Source of the DNA: Microbispora amethystogenes
GTDB taxonomy: Bacteria > Actinomycetota > Actinomycetes > Streptosporangiales > Streptosporangiaceae
Direction of reading: 5' to 3'
Length of the DNA stretch: 64,000 nucleotides
NCBI RefSeq assembly: GCF_016863015.1
Contig: NZ_BOOB01000009.1
Coordinates: 1-64,000, forward strand
Shown here piece by piece: positions 32,265-41,275 of this stretch (the first letter of the stretch is position 1; each line of letters starts with the position of its first letter). The notes beneath the pieces were generated by a model. The model did no database searches. It saw only the letters and a list, made by a program, of their open reading frames with translations, and was not told the origin of the DNA. A program made the translations under genes and the position numbers.

Positions 32265-32465
32265 ATGAACGAAATTCTGGTCGACCTGCGCGAATCCGAA
32301 GACCTGCTTATGAAATTTGGTTGCTTATTAACGGCCGGTTTTAGACGGGGCGCATTTAACTTGCCTTTCAATCTGATGCCCATTTCGGACGATCCTGCCG
32401 AGCAGTTGCCCGAGATGTCGGCGTGGTCCAACGGGCGCCGGAATCCGCAGGTGAGAGCACTGTAA
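32265..32465 (+). CDS. Possible small ORF, no known relatives
   Basis: 66 codons from ATG at 32265: MNEILVDLRESEDLLMKFG, then a hydrophobic/aromatic stretch GAFNLPFNLMPI and a polar tail. Codon use is far less GC-rich in third positions than neighbouring genes. No clear ribosome site (GGACGACC at best). It may be a short peptide linked to the CHAT operon, a foreign gene scrap, or not a gene. Confidence 0.3.
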   Translation: MNEILVDLRESEDLLMKFGCLLTAGFRRGAFNLPFNLMPISDDPAEQLPEMSAWSNGRRNPQVRAL

Positions 32466-32487
32466 GAAGTTCGTAAGATCGCGAGTG

Positions 32488-32516
32488 TTGACATCATGAA
32501 GCCCGTCAATTATCGC
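32488..32516 (+). promoter_or_regulatory. Consensus-like promoter
   Basis: TTGACA at 32488-32493, 17-nt spacer, TATCGC at 32511-32516. The -35 is a perfect match to the major sigma consensus. It could drive the lectin gene at 32765 through a 240-nt leader. Confidence 0.55.
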
Positions 32517-32764
32517 ACTGCGCGCTGCGGGCCATTCTCACGTTGACAGACGGCGATTTATGCGGCGCTCGACGGGTTCTTCGATGAAATGTGATCACCG
32601 AGGGCAATTGGAGTATGACTGATTGTGGAATCCGATTTACTGTCATGATTTCATGGGGATTCGTTCATCTGTCGTACATCGCATGGCGCTCCCGTTCCGG
32701 TTGTATGCGCGCTTAGGAGGAAGCGTCCACCGGGCGCCCCCCCGCGAACGACAACGGAGGAACG

Positions 32765-33283
32765 ATGTCTGGCACCGCTTTCCGGAAGACCGGCGCGGCC
32801 GCGATGGCCGCCGCGGCCGTGATGGCCGTGAGCGTCACCCTGCCCGCGCCCGCCCAGGCCTATGTCGGCAAGCACAACCTGAAGAACTACGCGACCGGTC
32901 GCTGCCTCGACAGCAACTGGGACGGCGCCGTGTACACGCTTCCGTGCGCCCCCAACGGCACCAACGCGCACCAGATGTGGGAGCCGCTGCTCCAGTATCG
33001 CGACGGCGTCAATCCCGACATCGTCGTCCTCAGGAACGACGCGACGGGGCGCTGCCTCGCCCGTATCAACAGCACGGGTGAGCTCCGGACGATCGTGGAG
33101 TGCGACGACAACGACAGCTACGCCACCGTGGAGTGGTACGCGCAGGGTTCGAGCTGGAAGAGGGTCATCTTCTCTCACTGGTACGGCAACACCAGCTACG
33201 CGGTCGACAGCAACTTCACCGGCGGCGCCTACGCGCAGGCGTGGAACGGCGGCCTCCGCCAGCAGTGGAACTTCAAGTCGTAA
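32765..33283 (+). CDS. Secreted ricin-B-type lectin domain protein
   Basis: 172 residues, signal peptide to about residue 35 (cleavage after PAQA). The mature part is one beta-trefoil-like domain: KNYATGRCLDSNWDGAVY and HQMWEPL, then DATGRCLARIN, and LRQQWNFKS. These show the ricin-type C-L-D and Q-x-W repeats. Two disulfides are possible. It probably binds a polysaccharide outside the cell. No catalytic domain is attached. Excellent ribosome site (CGGAGGAACG). Followed 93 bases later by another secreted protein on the same strand. Confidence 0.8.
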   Translation: MSGTAFRKTGAAAMAAAAVMAVSVTLPAPAQAYVGKHNLKNYATGRCLDSNWDGAVYTLPCAPNGTNAHQMWEPLLQYRDGVNPDIVVLRNDATGRCLARINSTGELRTIVECDDNDSYATVEWYAQGSSWKRVIFSHWYGNTSYAVDSNFTGGAYAQAWNGGLRQQWNFKS

Positions 33284-33376
33284 CCGCCTCACCGAGGTTT
33301 TCATGATCTCCGCGGGCCGATGGGCACGCGGGGGTCGCGGTGTTGATCAAACAGCTGACGAACAGGTGGAGGGGCC

Positions 33377-36300
33377 GTGCGCGCATCCCGGAGCAGAACG
33401 TTCACCCGATTAAGAAGAGGCAGGGTCCTGACGGCTCTGCTGGTCACCCTGTCACTGCTGCTCCAGGTGGGCTTGCAGCCCGCCGCGAAGGCCGCGACCA
33501 CGGTCACGCTCGACTTCGAGCTCCCCGAGGAGTACGCGCGGACCGAGATCGGCGAGTGGATCGCCGAGATGAACGGCCGCAACGACCTGCTGAGTGACAC
33601 CATCCGAGAGGAGATGCAGGCGATCCCGGGCGGCATACCCGGAGGGCTGGACGACTGGGTCGACTTCGACGGCACCCTCGCCCTGCGGGGCGCCACTTTG
33701 ACGGTCACGGTGGAGAGCGACGAGGTCCTCACCAATCTCGACTGGTGGCAGACCCTCCTGATCGACATCGCGGCAACCGCGATCTACCTGGTCATCCGGG
33801 TCATCTGCACGGCGGCCCTCCTGCCCGAGTCAGGTCCGCTGGCGCCGCTCGCCAACGCGGGATGCTCGGCGCTGGCGTCGTTCTTCGGCACGTTCTCCAG
33901 GGGCGCGATCAAGAACGCGGTCGAGGAGAACCCCGATCCGAACAGGTGGAGCAACCTCCTCATCGACTCCTTCGTCGACGCCGCCAAGGGGGCCATGTGG
34001 GACGGCGTCCTCGGGCCGGTCACCAACCAGTTCGGGGCGAAGATGTTCTCGTGGGTAGCCCGGAAGCTGGTGGAGGTCGGAGGGAAGATCAAGGCCTGGT
34101 GGTGGGCGGGCAACCTCGGCCTCACCATGGAATCCGTTGCGGGCAACGTGACGTCCCACACCCCCCAGTACCTGGAGGAGATCGAGCTCGCCGCCAGGCG
34201 GAGCGGCAGCCGGGCGCTGAGGGTGATGCCGCTCGGTGACTCCATCACCCACGGCGTCGGCGGGAATCCCGGCGGCGTCGGCTACCGAGCCCGCCTGTGG
34301 GACCTGTTGCAGGACGACACGGACTCGCTCGACTTCGTCGGCTCCGTCGACTCCGGTCAGGGCCACATACCCGACACCGACCACGAGGGGCATCCCCGCT
34401 GGTGGGTCAGCCAGATCGACGCCTTGGCCGCCGAGTGTGCCATCGCCCGCTATCGGCCCAACGTGGTCATCCTGCACATCGGGACCAACGACCTGGCGAA
34501 CGGCCAGGATCATCTGACGACGCTCGCCCGCTACAGCAAGCTGATCAACGACCTCCACGACGTCGCGCCGCTCACCACGATCATTGTCTCCAGCCTCGTG
34601 CCGTCGACGACCGCAGCGACCAACTCGCGGATCGCGCTGTTCAACGCCTACCTCGCGACCGCCGTCAACACCTGGCTCGCCGAGGGCAAGCGCGTCCGGC
34701 TGGTCAGCAACGGCGAACTCGGGGTGACCACGGCCGACCTGGCCGACACGCTGCATCCCAACAACAACGGCTACCGCAAGATGGCCGACGCCTACCACAA
34801 CGAGATCAAGGCCGCGCTGGCCGCAGGCCAGATCATGCCCGCGCTCCCCGGTGACAACCGGCCGTGCACCCCGGCACCCGGCAATCCGACGCCGCCGCCT
34901 CCCCCGGGCCCCGGCCCGGCCGGGTGGGACTACGTCGGCAAGATCGCCTCGGTCCCGGGTGCCACCCGGGCGCAGGTGCGCTTCGCGGACCTGAACGGCG
35001 ACGGCCGTGACGACTACCTCCTGGTCGGCGACCAGGGCCAGGTCAAGGCCTGGCTGAACAATCGTGCGGGTCAGGGCGGCGGCTGGAACTACGCCGGCGA
35101 GGTCGCCTCCGGCGCTGCGTCACGTGACCGGGTCAGATTCGCCGACATCAACGGCGACGGCCGCGACGACTACCTGTCGGTCGGCGACGGCGGCGAGGTC
35201 ACGGCCTGGCTCAACGTCGGCACCGGCGACGCGGTGAGCTGGGCGGCCAAGGGCGTGGTCGCCACCGGTGTCGGCGCGACCCGCGACCAGGTGCGGTTCG
35301 CCGACGTCGACGTCGACGGCCGCGACGACTACCTCGTCGTCGACGGCCAGGGCAAGGTGCGCGCCTGGCTGAACGGCTACACCGCCGCCGGTGGGGCGTG
35401 GACGTCACGCGGCGAGATCGCCTCGGGCGTCGGCGCCAGCGGTGACCAGGTGCGGTTCCACGACCTCGACGGTGACGGCGACGACGACTATTCGGTGTTC
35501 GACAGCTCGGGTTACGTCCGGGCCTGGCTGAACAATGTCGGCGGCAACCGGCCGTGGATCTACCAGGGCACCGTCGTCGGCGGCGCCGGGGTCGGCCCGG
35601 CCGGGCTGCTCATGGCCGACATCGACGGGAACGGCCGCGACGACTTCCTGACCGTCAACGACGCCGGTGAGGTCGCCGCCTGGCTGAACGACCGCTGGGG
35701 CCGCCCCGACCCGTGGGACTACCAGGGCCAGATCGCCTCCACCGACGCGCCCCGCCAGGAGGTCCGGTTCGCCGACCTGAACGGCGACGGCCGCGACGAC
35801 TACCTGCTGGTCAAGGACAACGGCAGGGTGCAGGCCTGGCTCAACGTCCGCGAGGCCGACCGGGTCGGCTGGAACTACCTCGGTGACGTCGCGTCCGGCA
35901 GCGGACCACGTGACCAGATCCGGTTCGCCGACCTGAACGGCGACGGCCGCGACGACTACCTCGTCGTCGGCGACCAGGGCCAGGTCAACGCCTGGTTCAA
36001 CACCGGCACCGGCGACGGCGTCGCCTGGACCAGCAAGGGCCAGATCGCCTCGGGTTCGGCTCCCCGCGACCAGATCCGGTTCGCGGACGTCGACGGCGAC
36101 AACCGCGACGACTATCTCGTGGTCGACAGCCTGGGCAAGGTCCGGCTGTGGCGTAACACCGGCACCGCGACGGCCGTCTCCTGGCAGAGTCAGGGGGAGA
36201 TCGCCTCCGGTGTCGGCGCGGCCGGCGCCACGGTGACCTTCGCCGACGTCAACGGCGACCGCAAGGACGACTACCTGGTCGTCGGCGACTACGGTCAGCT

Positions 36301-36589
36301 CCGCGCCTGGATCAACAACCGGGGCGGCTCCGGCTCGGCCTGGATCGCGGCCGGTGAGATCGCCTCAGGCGTCGGCGTGGCCCGGGCCAACGTCGGCCTG
36401 GCCGAGATCAACGGCGACCGCCGGGCCGACTACCTCGCCCACGACAGCCTGGGCGGCGTCAAGGCGTGGTTCAACAACGGCGCCGGGGGGACCGGGTCGA
36501 CCGGCGGCACGACCCCGCCCATGCAGGACGACCCCCAGCCGCCCCCTCCGGACGGTCTGCCGCTCTGCGTGGCCAACCGATGCCGGTGA
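33377..36589 (+). CDS. Secreted SGNH hydrolase with ten FG-GAP-like repeats
   Basis: 1070 residues, exported by a long signal peptide (basic to 16, hydrophobic to about 34, cleavage near AKA-A). Residues 40-275 are an unrecognised region with a hydrophobic segment near 128-145 (LIDIAATAIYLVIRVIC) and amphipathic helices. 280-480 is an SGNH/GDSL esterase: block I GDSITHG with Ser289, IGTNDLA with Asn371, DTLHP with Asp457 and His460. After a Pro-rich linker come ten repeats of about 55 residues built on R-F-A-D-x-N-G-D-G-R-D-D-Y-L, calcium-binding FG-GAP/VCBS type, ending in a Pro-rich tail with two Cys. Probably deacetylates or de-esterifies a glycan. GTG start after GGAGGGG. Confidence 0.9.
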   Translation: MRASRSRTFTRLRRGRVLTALLVTLSLLLQVGLQPAAKAATTVTLDFELPEEYARTEIGEWIAEMNGRNDLLSDTIREEMQAIPGGIPGGLDDWVDFDGTLALRGATLTVTVESDEVLTNLDWWQTLLIDIAATAIYLVIRVICTAALLPESGPLAPLANAGCSALASFFGTFSRGAIKNAVEENPDPNRWSNLLIDSFVDAAKGAMWDGVLGPVTNQFGAKMFSWVARKLVEVGGKIKAWWWAGNLGLTMESVAGNVTSHTPQYLEEIELAARRSGSRALRVMPLGDSITHGVGGNPGGVGYRARLWDLLQDDTDSLDFVGSVDSGQGHIPDTDHEGHPRWWVSQIDALAAECAIARYRPNVVILHIGTNDLANGQDHLTTLARYSKLINDLHDVAPLTTIIVSSLVPSTTAATNSRIALFNAYLATAVNTWLAEGKRVRLVSNGELGVTTADLADTLHPNNNGYRKMADAYHNEIKAALAAGQIMPALPGDNRPCTPAPGNPTPPPPPGPGPAGWDYVGKIASVPGATRAQVRFADLNGDGRDDYLLVGDQGQVKAWLNNRAGQGGGWNYAGEVASGAASRDRVRFADINGDGRDDYLSVGDGGEVTAWLNVGTGDAVSWAAKGVVATGVGATRDQVRFADVDVDGRDDYLVVDGQGKVRAWLNGYTAAGGAWTSRGEIASGVGASGDQVRFHDLDGDGDDDYSVFDSSGYVRAWLNNVGGNRPWIYQGTVVGGAGVGPAGLLMADIDGNGRDDFLTVNDAGEVAAWLNDRWGRPDPWDYQGQIASTDAPRQEVRFADLNGDGRDDYLLVKDNGRVQAWLNVREADRVGWNYLGDVASGSGPRDQIRFADLNGDGRDDYLVVGDQGQVNAWFNTGTGDGVAWTSKGQIASGSAPRDQIRFADVDGDNRDDYLVVDSLGKVRLWRNTGTATAVSWQSQGEIASGVGAAGATVTFADVNGDRKDDYLVVGDYGQLRAWINNRGGSGSAWIAAGEIASGVGVARANVGLAEINGDRRADYLAHDSLGGVKAWFNNGAGGTGSTGGTTPPMQDDPQPPPPDGLPLCVANRCR

Positions 36590-36600
36590 CCTGACCAGCG

Positions 36601-36635
36601 AACGGCTCCGCCGGAACCCTTCCGGCGGAGCCGTT
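36601..36635 (+). terminator. 16-bp terminator after the SGNH gene
   Basis: AACGGCTCCGCCGGAA at 36601-36616 pairs perfectly with 36620-36635; the loop is CCC. Twelve bases past the stop codon. Confidence 0.8.
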
Positions 36636-36995
36636 ATGCCCACCGTCCCAGCTCCGCCGCCGGCATTTGGCGAGCCAACCGCTCCACAGCCTTATCCGCA
36701 AGCTTGCGGTTCTCTGAACGCGACCGGGATTCACCCCCGCGATCACCAGCTCCGTACAGGTATGACCCGAGGGCCTGTCGCGAGAGCGGTTGAGAACCAA
36801 GACACCCAGATGATCGGGCCGCAGCCAGGTCGACACGCTCTCAGATGACGGCGGTGACGGCCTCGCACGCGATCAGCGCGAAGAGCCTGCCCCAGGCGTT
36901 CCAGTCGGCCGTTCCCCGGCTCTGACCAGGATGACCGCGCCCATGATGCTCTTGGTCACGACGATCTGCAGGGTCGCGCACAGGTCAGAGGCTCC
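36636..36995. other. Gene-fossil region
   Basis: No intact gene. On the minus strand short coding-like pieces occur in different frames. One reads SDLCATLQIVVTKSIMGAVI; another reads DWNAWGRLFALIACEAVTAVI and stops at 36841, resembling the end of a small membrane protein. The stretch 36650-36720 reads ENRKLADKAVERLARQMPA in one frame. Likely decayed genes; I cannot name them. Confidence 0.4.
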
Positions 36996-37616
36996 CTAGT
37001 GGTACGTCTTGCGTCCGGCCCGGTAGGTGAGGCCCCACTGGTAGGCCGCGTCCATGCCCCGGTGCCCCCGGCTGAAGTAGCGCATCTCGCGGCGGATGCC
37101 GAGCTCCTCGCCCACCCTGTGCAGCATGAAGACCGCGCACACCCGGGCCCGCGGGTTGGCGTCGTCCAGCGCGACCTCGATGGGCGGGCCGCTGACCGGG
37201 AACACGGTGGTGACCGCCCCGGCAGCGGCCCAGTTGGGCACCCCGTCGAAGATGTGCGCGAAGACGAGGATCCGGCGGATCTGATGGACCTGCGCCATGT
37301 CGACGATCATGTTCTCGCCGCCGCTGCCGCCCCACCGCTCGTCCCGGTCCAGCATGATCACCGGATCGGCACCGTCCTTCGGCACCCGGAACTTGTCACC
37401 GAGCGCCTGGACGCAGCCCCGGCTGCCGTCCGTCAGCTCCCACAGGCAGCACAGGTCCAGGTCGACGGGGAACGTCTCCGACGATCTCCAGTCGAGGTTG
37501 ATCCGCATCTGGCCGCCCCCGCGCGGGATCGATATCCTCGGCGCTTCCTTGGTGAGGACCACCCTGTAGTCGTCCGGCTCTGTGTAGGCGTCTGGCCCTC
37601 TGTAGGCGTCCGGCAT
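36996..37616 (-). CDS. TerD-family protein
   Basis: 206 residues, cytoplasmic. TerD core: VVLTKEAPRISIPRGGGQMRINLDW, DLDLCCLWELTDGSRGCVQAL, IMLDRDERWGGSGGENMIVDMAQVHQIRRILVFAHIFDG. The acidic D-R-D and G-S-G-G-E-N positions correspond to TerD calcium sites. TerD proteins act in tellurite resistance and in a broader calcium-linked stress response. The C-terminus (RYFSRGHRGMDAAYQWGL) is an added basic extension. ATG at 37616 has AGAGGTG upstream and gives a better start than GTG at 37625. Last gene of a six-gene minus-strand operon. Confidence 0.88.
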   Translation of the reverse strand: MPDAYRGPDAYTEPDDYRVVLTKEAPRISIPRGGGQMRINLDWRSSETFPVDLDLCCLWELTDGSRGCVQALGDKFRVPKDGADPVIMLDRDERWGGSGGENMIVDMAQVHQIRRILVFAHIFDGVPNWAAAGAVTTVFPVSGPPIEVALDDANPRARVCAVFMLHRVGEELGIRREMRYFSRGHRGMDAAYQWGLTYRAGRKTYH

Positions 37617-37628
37617 CGTCTTCACCTC

Positions 37629-38678
37629 TCATCTGTGGGTGACGTTCCTCAGGACGGCGTTCTCGCGCCGGTTGCGCAGGGCCGAGGACGCCGTCGCCGT
37701 ACCGATGAAGGCGAGCCCGACCAGGCCGGTGACGATCTCCGGCACGGAACGGCCGAGGCCGATCAGCATGATCGCGGCCAGCGCCCCGATCGCCCAGTGG
37801 GCGCCGTGCTCCAGGTAGACGTACTCGTCCAGCGTGCCCCGGCGGACCAGGAAGATCGTGAGGGAACGGATGTACATCGCGCCGATCCCCAGGCCGAGGG
37901 CGATGACCAGGAGGTCGTCGCTGATCGCGAAGGCGCCCACGACCCCGTCGAAGGAGAACGAGGCGTCCAGCACCTCCAGGTAGAGGAAGAGGGACAGGCC
38001 GGCCCGGCCCGCGGCGGCGGCCGGGCCCGGCCGCCGCCGCGGGTCCTCCTCCCGCTGTTCCGCCTCGAACAGCTTCCCCAGGCTGTTGACCAGCAGGTAC
38101 GTGACGATTCCCAGAGCTCCGGCGACGAGCGCCGGCCCGGGTTCCGGGGCGAGGTAGGTGGTGGTCACGACCAGCACGACCAGGGCGACCACGACGGACA
38201 GCTGGTCGAGCTTGCCGATCTTCGCGAGTGGCCGCTCCAGCCAGGCCAGCCACGCGAACTCGCGCTCCTCGAAGATGAAGTCCAGGAAGATCATGAGAAG
38301 GAACACGCCGCCGAACGCCGCGATGAGCGGGTGCGCCTCGTGCAGGCGCCTGCCGTACTCGGCGGCGTCGTTCAGCGCCAGCCCGATCGCCTCGCCCGGG
38401 CTCATCCGGGCGGTGATCCCGACGACCAGCAGCGGGAACGCCAGGCGCATCCCGAACACCGCGATCACGATGCCGGCCGTGAGGAACATCCGCTGCCAGA
38501 GCGGGCTCATCCGTTCGATCACCCGCGCGTTCACCACCGCGTTGTCGAACGACAGCGAAATCTCCAGGATCGCCAGGACGGCCACCAGCACGAACGCCTT
38601 CGGCCCGCCGAGCACGAGCGCGACCAGCAGGCCGAACGCCGTCACGCCGAACGGCCAGCGGAAGATGTGGAGGATCAC
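37629..38678 (-). CDS. DUF475/TerC-like integral membrane protein
   Basis: 349 residues with about eight to nine membrane helices. LAILEISLSFDNAVVNARVIERMSPLW near the N-terminus and the repeat-like LEVLDASFSFDGVVGAFAISDD in the second half are the two Asp-bearing signature helices of the TerC superfamily, giving a pseudo-twofold arrangement. FEEREFAW follows a D-F-I-F-E segment. TerC-like proteins work with TerD, perhaps in metal handling at the membrane. GTG at 38678 overlaps the stop of the upstream TerD gene (GTGA). Confidence 0.88.
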   Translation of the reverse strand: MILHIFRWPFGVTAFGLLVALVLGGPKAFVLVAVLAILEISLSFDNAVVNARVIERMSPLWQRMFLTAGIVIAVFGMRLAFPLLVVGITARMSPGEAIGLALNDAAEYGRRLHEAHPLIAAFGGVFLLMIFLDFIFEEREFAWLAWLERPLAKIGKLDQLSVVVALVVLVVTTTYLAPEPGPALVAGALGIVTYLLVNSLGKLFEAEQREEDPRRRPGPAAAAGRAGLSLFLYLEVLDASFSFDGVVGAFAISDDLLVIALGLGIGAMYIRSLTIFLVRRGTLDEYVYLEHGAHWAIGALAAIMLIGLGRSVPEIVTGLVGLAFIGTATASSALRNRRENAVLRNVTHR

Positions 38679-39235
38679 GAGGCCACGTCCACACCGAAGA
38701 CGGTCGCGATGGCGCGAAGCCCGCCGCTGTAGCTCTCGCCGATCGCCCGGAAGCGCCACCCCGTGCTGTGCAGGAAGAGCTCACCGAAGACCACGGCGGG
38801 GTACGCCGACGCCTCCTCGGTGAGGTCGTAGCGGATCAGCTCGGCGGAGGTCGTCTCGTCGACCACCCGGATGTACGCGTCGCGCACCTGGCCGAAGGTC
38901 TGCCCGCGGACCTCGCCCTCGTAGATCGACACGGCGAAGACGATCCGCGCGCAGCGGCCGGGGACCTCCGCGAGGTCGACCCGGATGACCTCGCAGTCTC
39001 CGCCGCTCGATCCGGTCCGGTCGTCGCCGGTGTGCTCGACCGAGCCGTCCGGGCTCGTCAGGTTGTGGTAGAAGACGAAGTGCTTGTCGCTCAGCACCCG
39101 GCCGACTCCGCTCACCAGCAGCGCCGAGGCGTCGAGGTCGGCGTCCTCGCCCGCGGCCTTCCAGCCGAGACCGACGAGGATCCTGGTCAGGTCGCGGATC
39201 GGGGCGTCGGCGCCCTTCGAGAGGTTCACACTCAT
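38675..39235 (-). CDS. TerD-family protein, second copy
   Basis: 186 residues, close to classical TerD: MSVNLSKG start, VGLGWKAAG, DLDASALLV, FVFYHNLTSPDGSVEHTGDDRTG with D-D-R-T-G-x-x-x-G-D at the calcium site, then RCARIVFAVSIYEG and FGQVRDAYIRVVD. All the TerD landmarks are intact. AAGGACG eight bases before the ATG. Located between a membrane coiled-coil gene (10 bases upstream) and the TerC-like gene it overlaps. Confidence 0.93.
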   Translation of the reverse strand: MSVNLSKGADAPIRDLTRILVGLGWKAAGEDADLDASALLVSGVGRVLSDKHFVFYHNLTSPDGSVEHTGDDRTGSSGGDCEVIRVDLAEVPGRCARIVFAVSIYEGEVRGQTFGQVRDAYIRVVDETTSAELIRYDLTEEASAYPAVVFGELFLHSTGWRFRAIGESYSGGLRAIATVFGVDVAS

Positions 39236-39245
39236 CTGACGTCCT

Positions 39246-40511
39246 TCAGGAATCCGCCTGGGTGTAATGACGGCGCTGGTGCCGGTCGAGGATCGCCGGC
39301 CCGTACCGCGAGGCGTCCGGGTCGTCGAGCGCGCCGATGAGCGCGTCCATGTAGATGGTCTCCACGTGGTCGAAGCCGCCGTCGATCTGCGCCGTGTACA
39401 TGTCCCGCTTCTGCTTGAGGGTCGCCAGGTAGTCGCCGAGCTCGGCGCCGTACCTGTCGGACTCCTCCTGACGTGCCTGCGCGATCTCCAGGGCCTGCGC
39501 GGCGCGCTGCAGCTTCATCCGCTGCTCCTTCAGATCCCGGTCGTTCGGGTTGCCCGTACGGCGGCCCAGCTCCGTGGCGATCAGCGCCGTGAAGATCATC
39601 AGGGCCAGGAACAGGACGACGGTGGCGAACAGCTTCCAGCCCTCGGTCGCCGGAGGGATCGTGATGGTCGTACCCGACAGCGTGATCTCGGTGGTCCCGG
39701 CGATCGCCACCAGCCGGAGCGACACGACCGCGCCGATGGCGGCGAGCCAGATCACCGGGATGAGGAACAGGACGACGGGACGGCCGGCGAGGCCACGCCG
39801 GCGTCCGCGGCCGTCTTCTCCCTCCTCGTCGTCCTCGGCCCGGCGCCTGCGCCGCCCGCGGTGTTCCTGCCACTCGCGGAAGCTGCGGCCGTACATGTGC
39901 GGTCCGAAGACGAAGACGAAGATCGCACCCACCGCCAGCGCGTACGTCATGATCGTCGTGTCGCCCCAGGCGAGGAAGGTCGCGTAGTAGATGGGGACCT
40001 CGATGGTGAGCAGCACGAGCAGCAGGAGCGCCGGCACCCCCCACAGGCGGAGCATCTCCCGCCAGCCGCCGCCGAGCGCGATCGAGCTGGGTCTGCCGTC
40101 TCCCACCCACTGGGACGGCCCGAGCTCCAGGCGTTCCACCCGCCCGAGCGCCATCTCGTAGGCGGTGCGGTCGCGGACGTACTGCTCCCTGACGGCCTCG
40201 GAGCGCTTCACGTGGGCCGCCTGCGCGGACCGTGCGGCCAGCTCCTGCTCCTGGAACTGCGCGTTGAGATCCTCGAGGGCCAGCTGCCGCTCGGCGTCGA
40301 GGACGAGGAGGTGCTGCGGTTCGAAGCCCTGCGTCTTGATCGTGACCGTGTCTAGAGCCTTGCTTCCGGCGTCCGCCGCGCCCCTGGACTCCGCCCGGCT
40401 CCGCAGCGCGGCCCAGTCGGGCAGCCGGACCCGGGCGGGCCGCCACCAGGTAGGGGGAACGGTCATGTCGTGCACGTCCTGTCGGGTGAGGGTGAGAGAT
40501 TTCACGGCCAT
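39246..40511 (-). CDS. Membrane protein with coiled-coil segments
   Basis: 421 residues. N-terminal 70-150 is an Ala/Glu/Gln-rich coiled coil (LALEDLNAQFQEQELAARSAQAAHV). Four membrane helices follow: about 168-186, 197-214, 248-272 and 293-315. A basic and acidic cytoplasmic loop (RRRRRAEDDEEGEDGR) separates the pairs. A second coiled coil (340-385) comes after the last helix. No family recognised. Its place in the TerD/TerC operon suggests a membrane scaffold for the Ter proteins. GGAGGAGCCTCC directly before the ATG. Confidence 0.75.
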   Translation of the reverse strand: MAVKSLTLTRQDVHDMTVPPTWWRPARVRLPDWAALRSRAESRGAADAGSKALDTVTIKTQGFEPQHLLVLDAERQLALEDLNAQFQEQELAARSAQAAHVKRSEAVREQYVRDRTAYEMALGRVERLELGPSQWVGDGRPSSIALGGGWREMLRLWGVPALLLLVLLTIEVPIYYATFLAWGDTTIMTYALAVGAIFVFVFGPHMYGRSFREWQEHRGRRRRRAEDDEEGEDGRGRRRGLAGRPVVLFLIPVIWLAAIGAVVSLRLVAIAGTTEITLSGTTITIPPATEGWKLFATVVLFLALMIFTALIATELGRRTGNPNDRDLKEQRMKLQRAAQALEIAQARQEESDRYGAELGDYLATLKQKRDMYTAQIDGGFDHVETIYMDALIGALDDPDASRYGPAILDRHQRRHYTQADS

Positions 40512-40543
40512 GGAGGCTCCTCCGGGGAGGGATGCGGGGATCG

Positions 40544-41275
40544 CTAGTGGATGGTCAGGCTCGACGCGTCGACGCCGGCCGTGGCGAAGATCGATTTCCA
40601 CAGGGACTCGAGCGGGGGGACGCATTCCGGCCGGCGCTCGGACAGCAGGTTGAAGCCGTAGACGTCGATCGCCGAGCCCCCGAGATCGGCGATCAGCTCC
40701 TTGTTCTTCAACCCGGTCACGATGCTCGTACGGGCCGACTCGCCGCCGACGTCGCACGCGCTCAGGTCGAGACCCCCCGTGTTGCTCATCAGGTCGCTGA
40801 ACACGGCGATCCTGCGTCTCCCGCCGGAGTCGGGCGCGGCGGCCAGCCGGTCGGCCATCACGCGGAGCCCGCCCAGGACGTCGGACCCCTTGGCGTCGTC
40901 CTGGCCGCAGGTCCGCAGGCGTTCGGCGCGCGCCGCGGCCTCCTGGAGCAGCTTCTGGTGGACTCTCTTGTCGGTGAGTTCGTTCTTCGTGTCGGCGTAG
41001 AGCGGTATCGGCGCCTCCTGGCACGGGGAGCCCTCGGAGTTTCCGGTGATCGCGGCGTAGGCCACCCATCCGCAGCCGTCCAGGAACCCGGGCAGGTTCC
41101 GGTCGACGATGGACTTCGAGACCTGGTAGCCGCGGAATCCGGTGATGTCCATGACGACGCCGCAGGACGCCGTCTGCCTGTCGTCGGAGGAACAGCCCGC
41201 GGCCGGCAGGGTGACGAGGGCGAGGGCCGCGAGTGCCGCGCGGGCGCGCCGGGGACGAGTGTTCATGGTGCTCAC
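40544..41275 (-). CDS. Lipoprotein with vWA-like fold
   Basis: 243 residues. Lipobox LPAAGC gives an acylated Cys near 28. The mature protein begins with CGVVMDITGF, with Asp at the place of a vWA MIDAS strand, and has RRRIAVFSDLMSNTGGLDLS (D-L-M-S) in the middle. This arrangement recalls vWA domains, although the usual D-x-S-x-S is altered. Six or more Cys may form disulfides. GTG start overlaps the stop of the coiled-coil gene upstream (GTGA). An extracytoplasmic partner for the Ter system is the likely role (inference). Confidence 0.7.
   Translation of the reverse strand: MSTMNTRPRRARAALAALALVTLPAAGCSSDDRQTASCGVVMDITGFRGYQVSKSIVDRNLPGFLDGCGWVAYAAITGNSEGSPCQEAPIPLYADTKNELTDKRVHQKLLQEAAARAERLRTCGQDDAKGSDVLGGLRVMADRLAAAPDSGGRRRIAVFSDLMSNTGGLDLSACDVGGESARTSIVTGLKNKELIADLGGSAIDVYGFNLLSERRPECVPPLESLWKSIFATAGVDASSLTIH

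Larger units (their letters stand above)
32114..32764. other. Low-GC intergenic region after the CHAT operon
   Basis: 651 bases. Composition drops sharply from about 32260 to 32700 compared with the rest of the window. It contains one possible small ORF (32265-32465), a good promoter (32488-32516) and a second TTGACA at 32543 without a matching -10. Perhaps acquired DNA or a regulatory leader. Confidence 0.5.
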
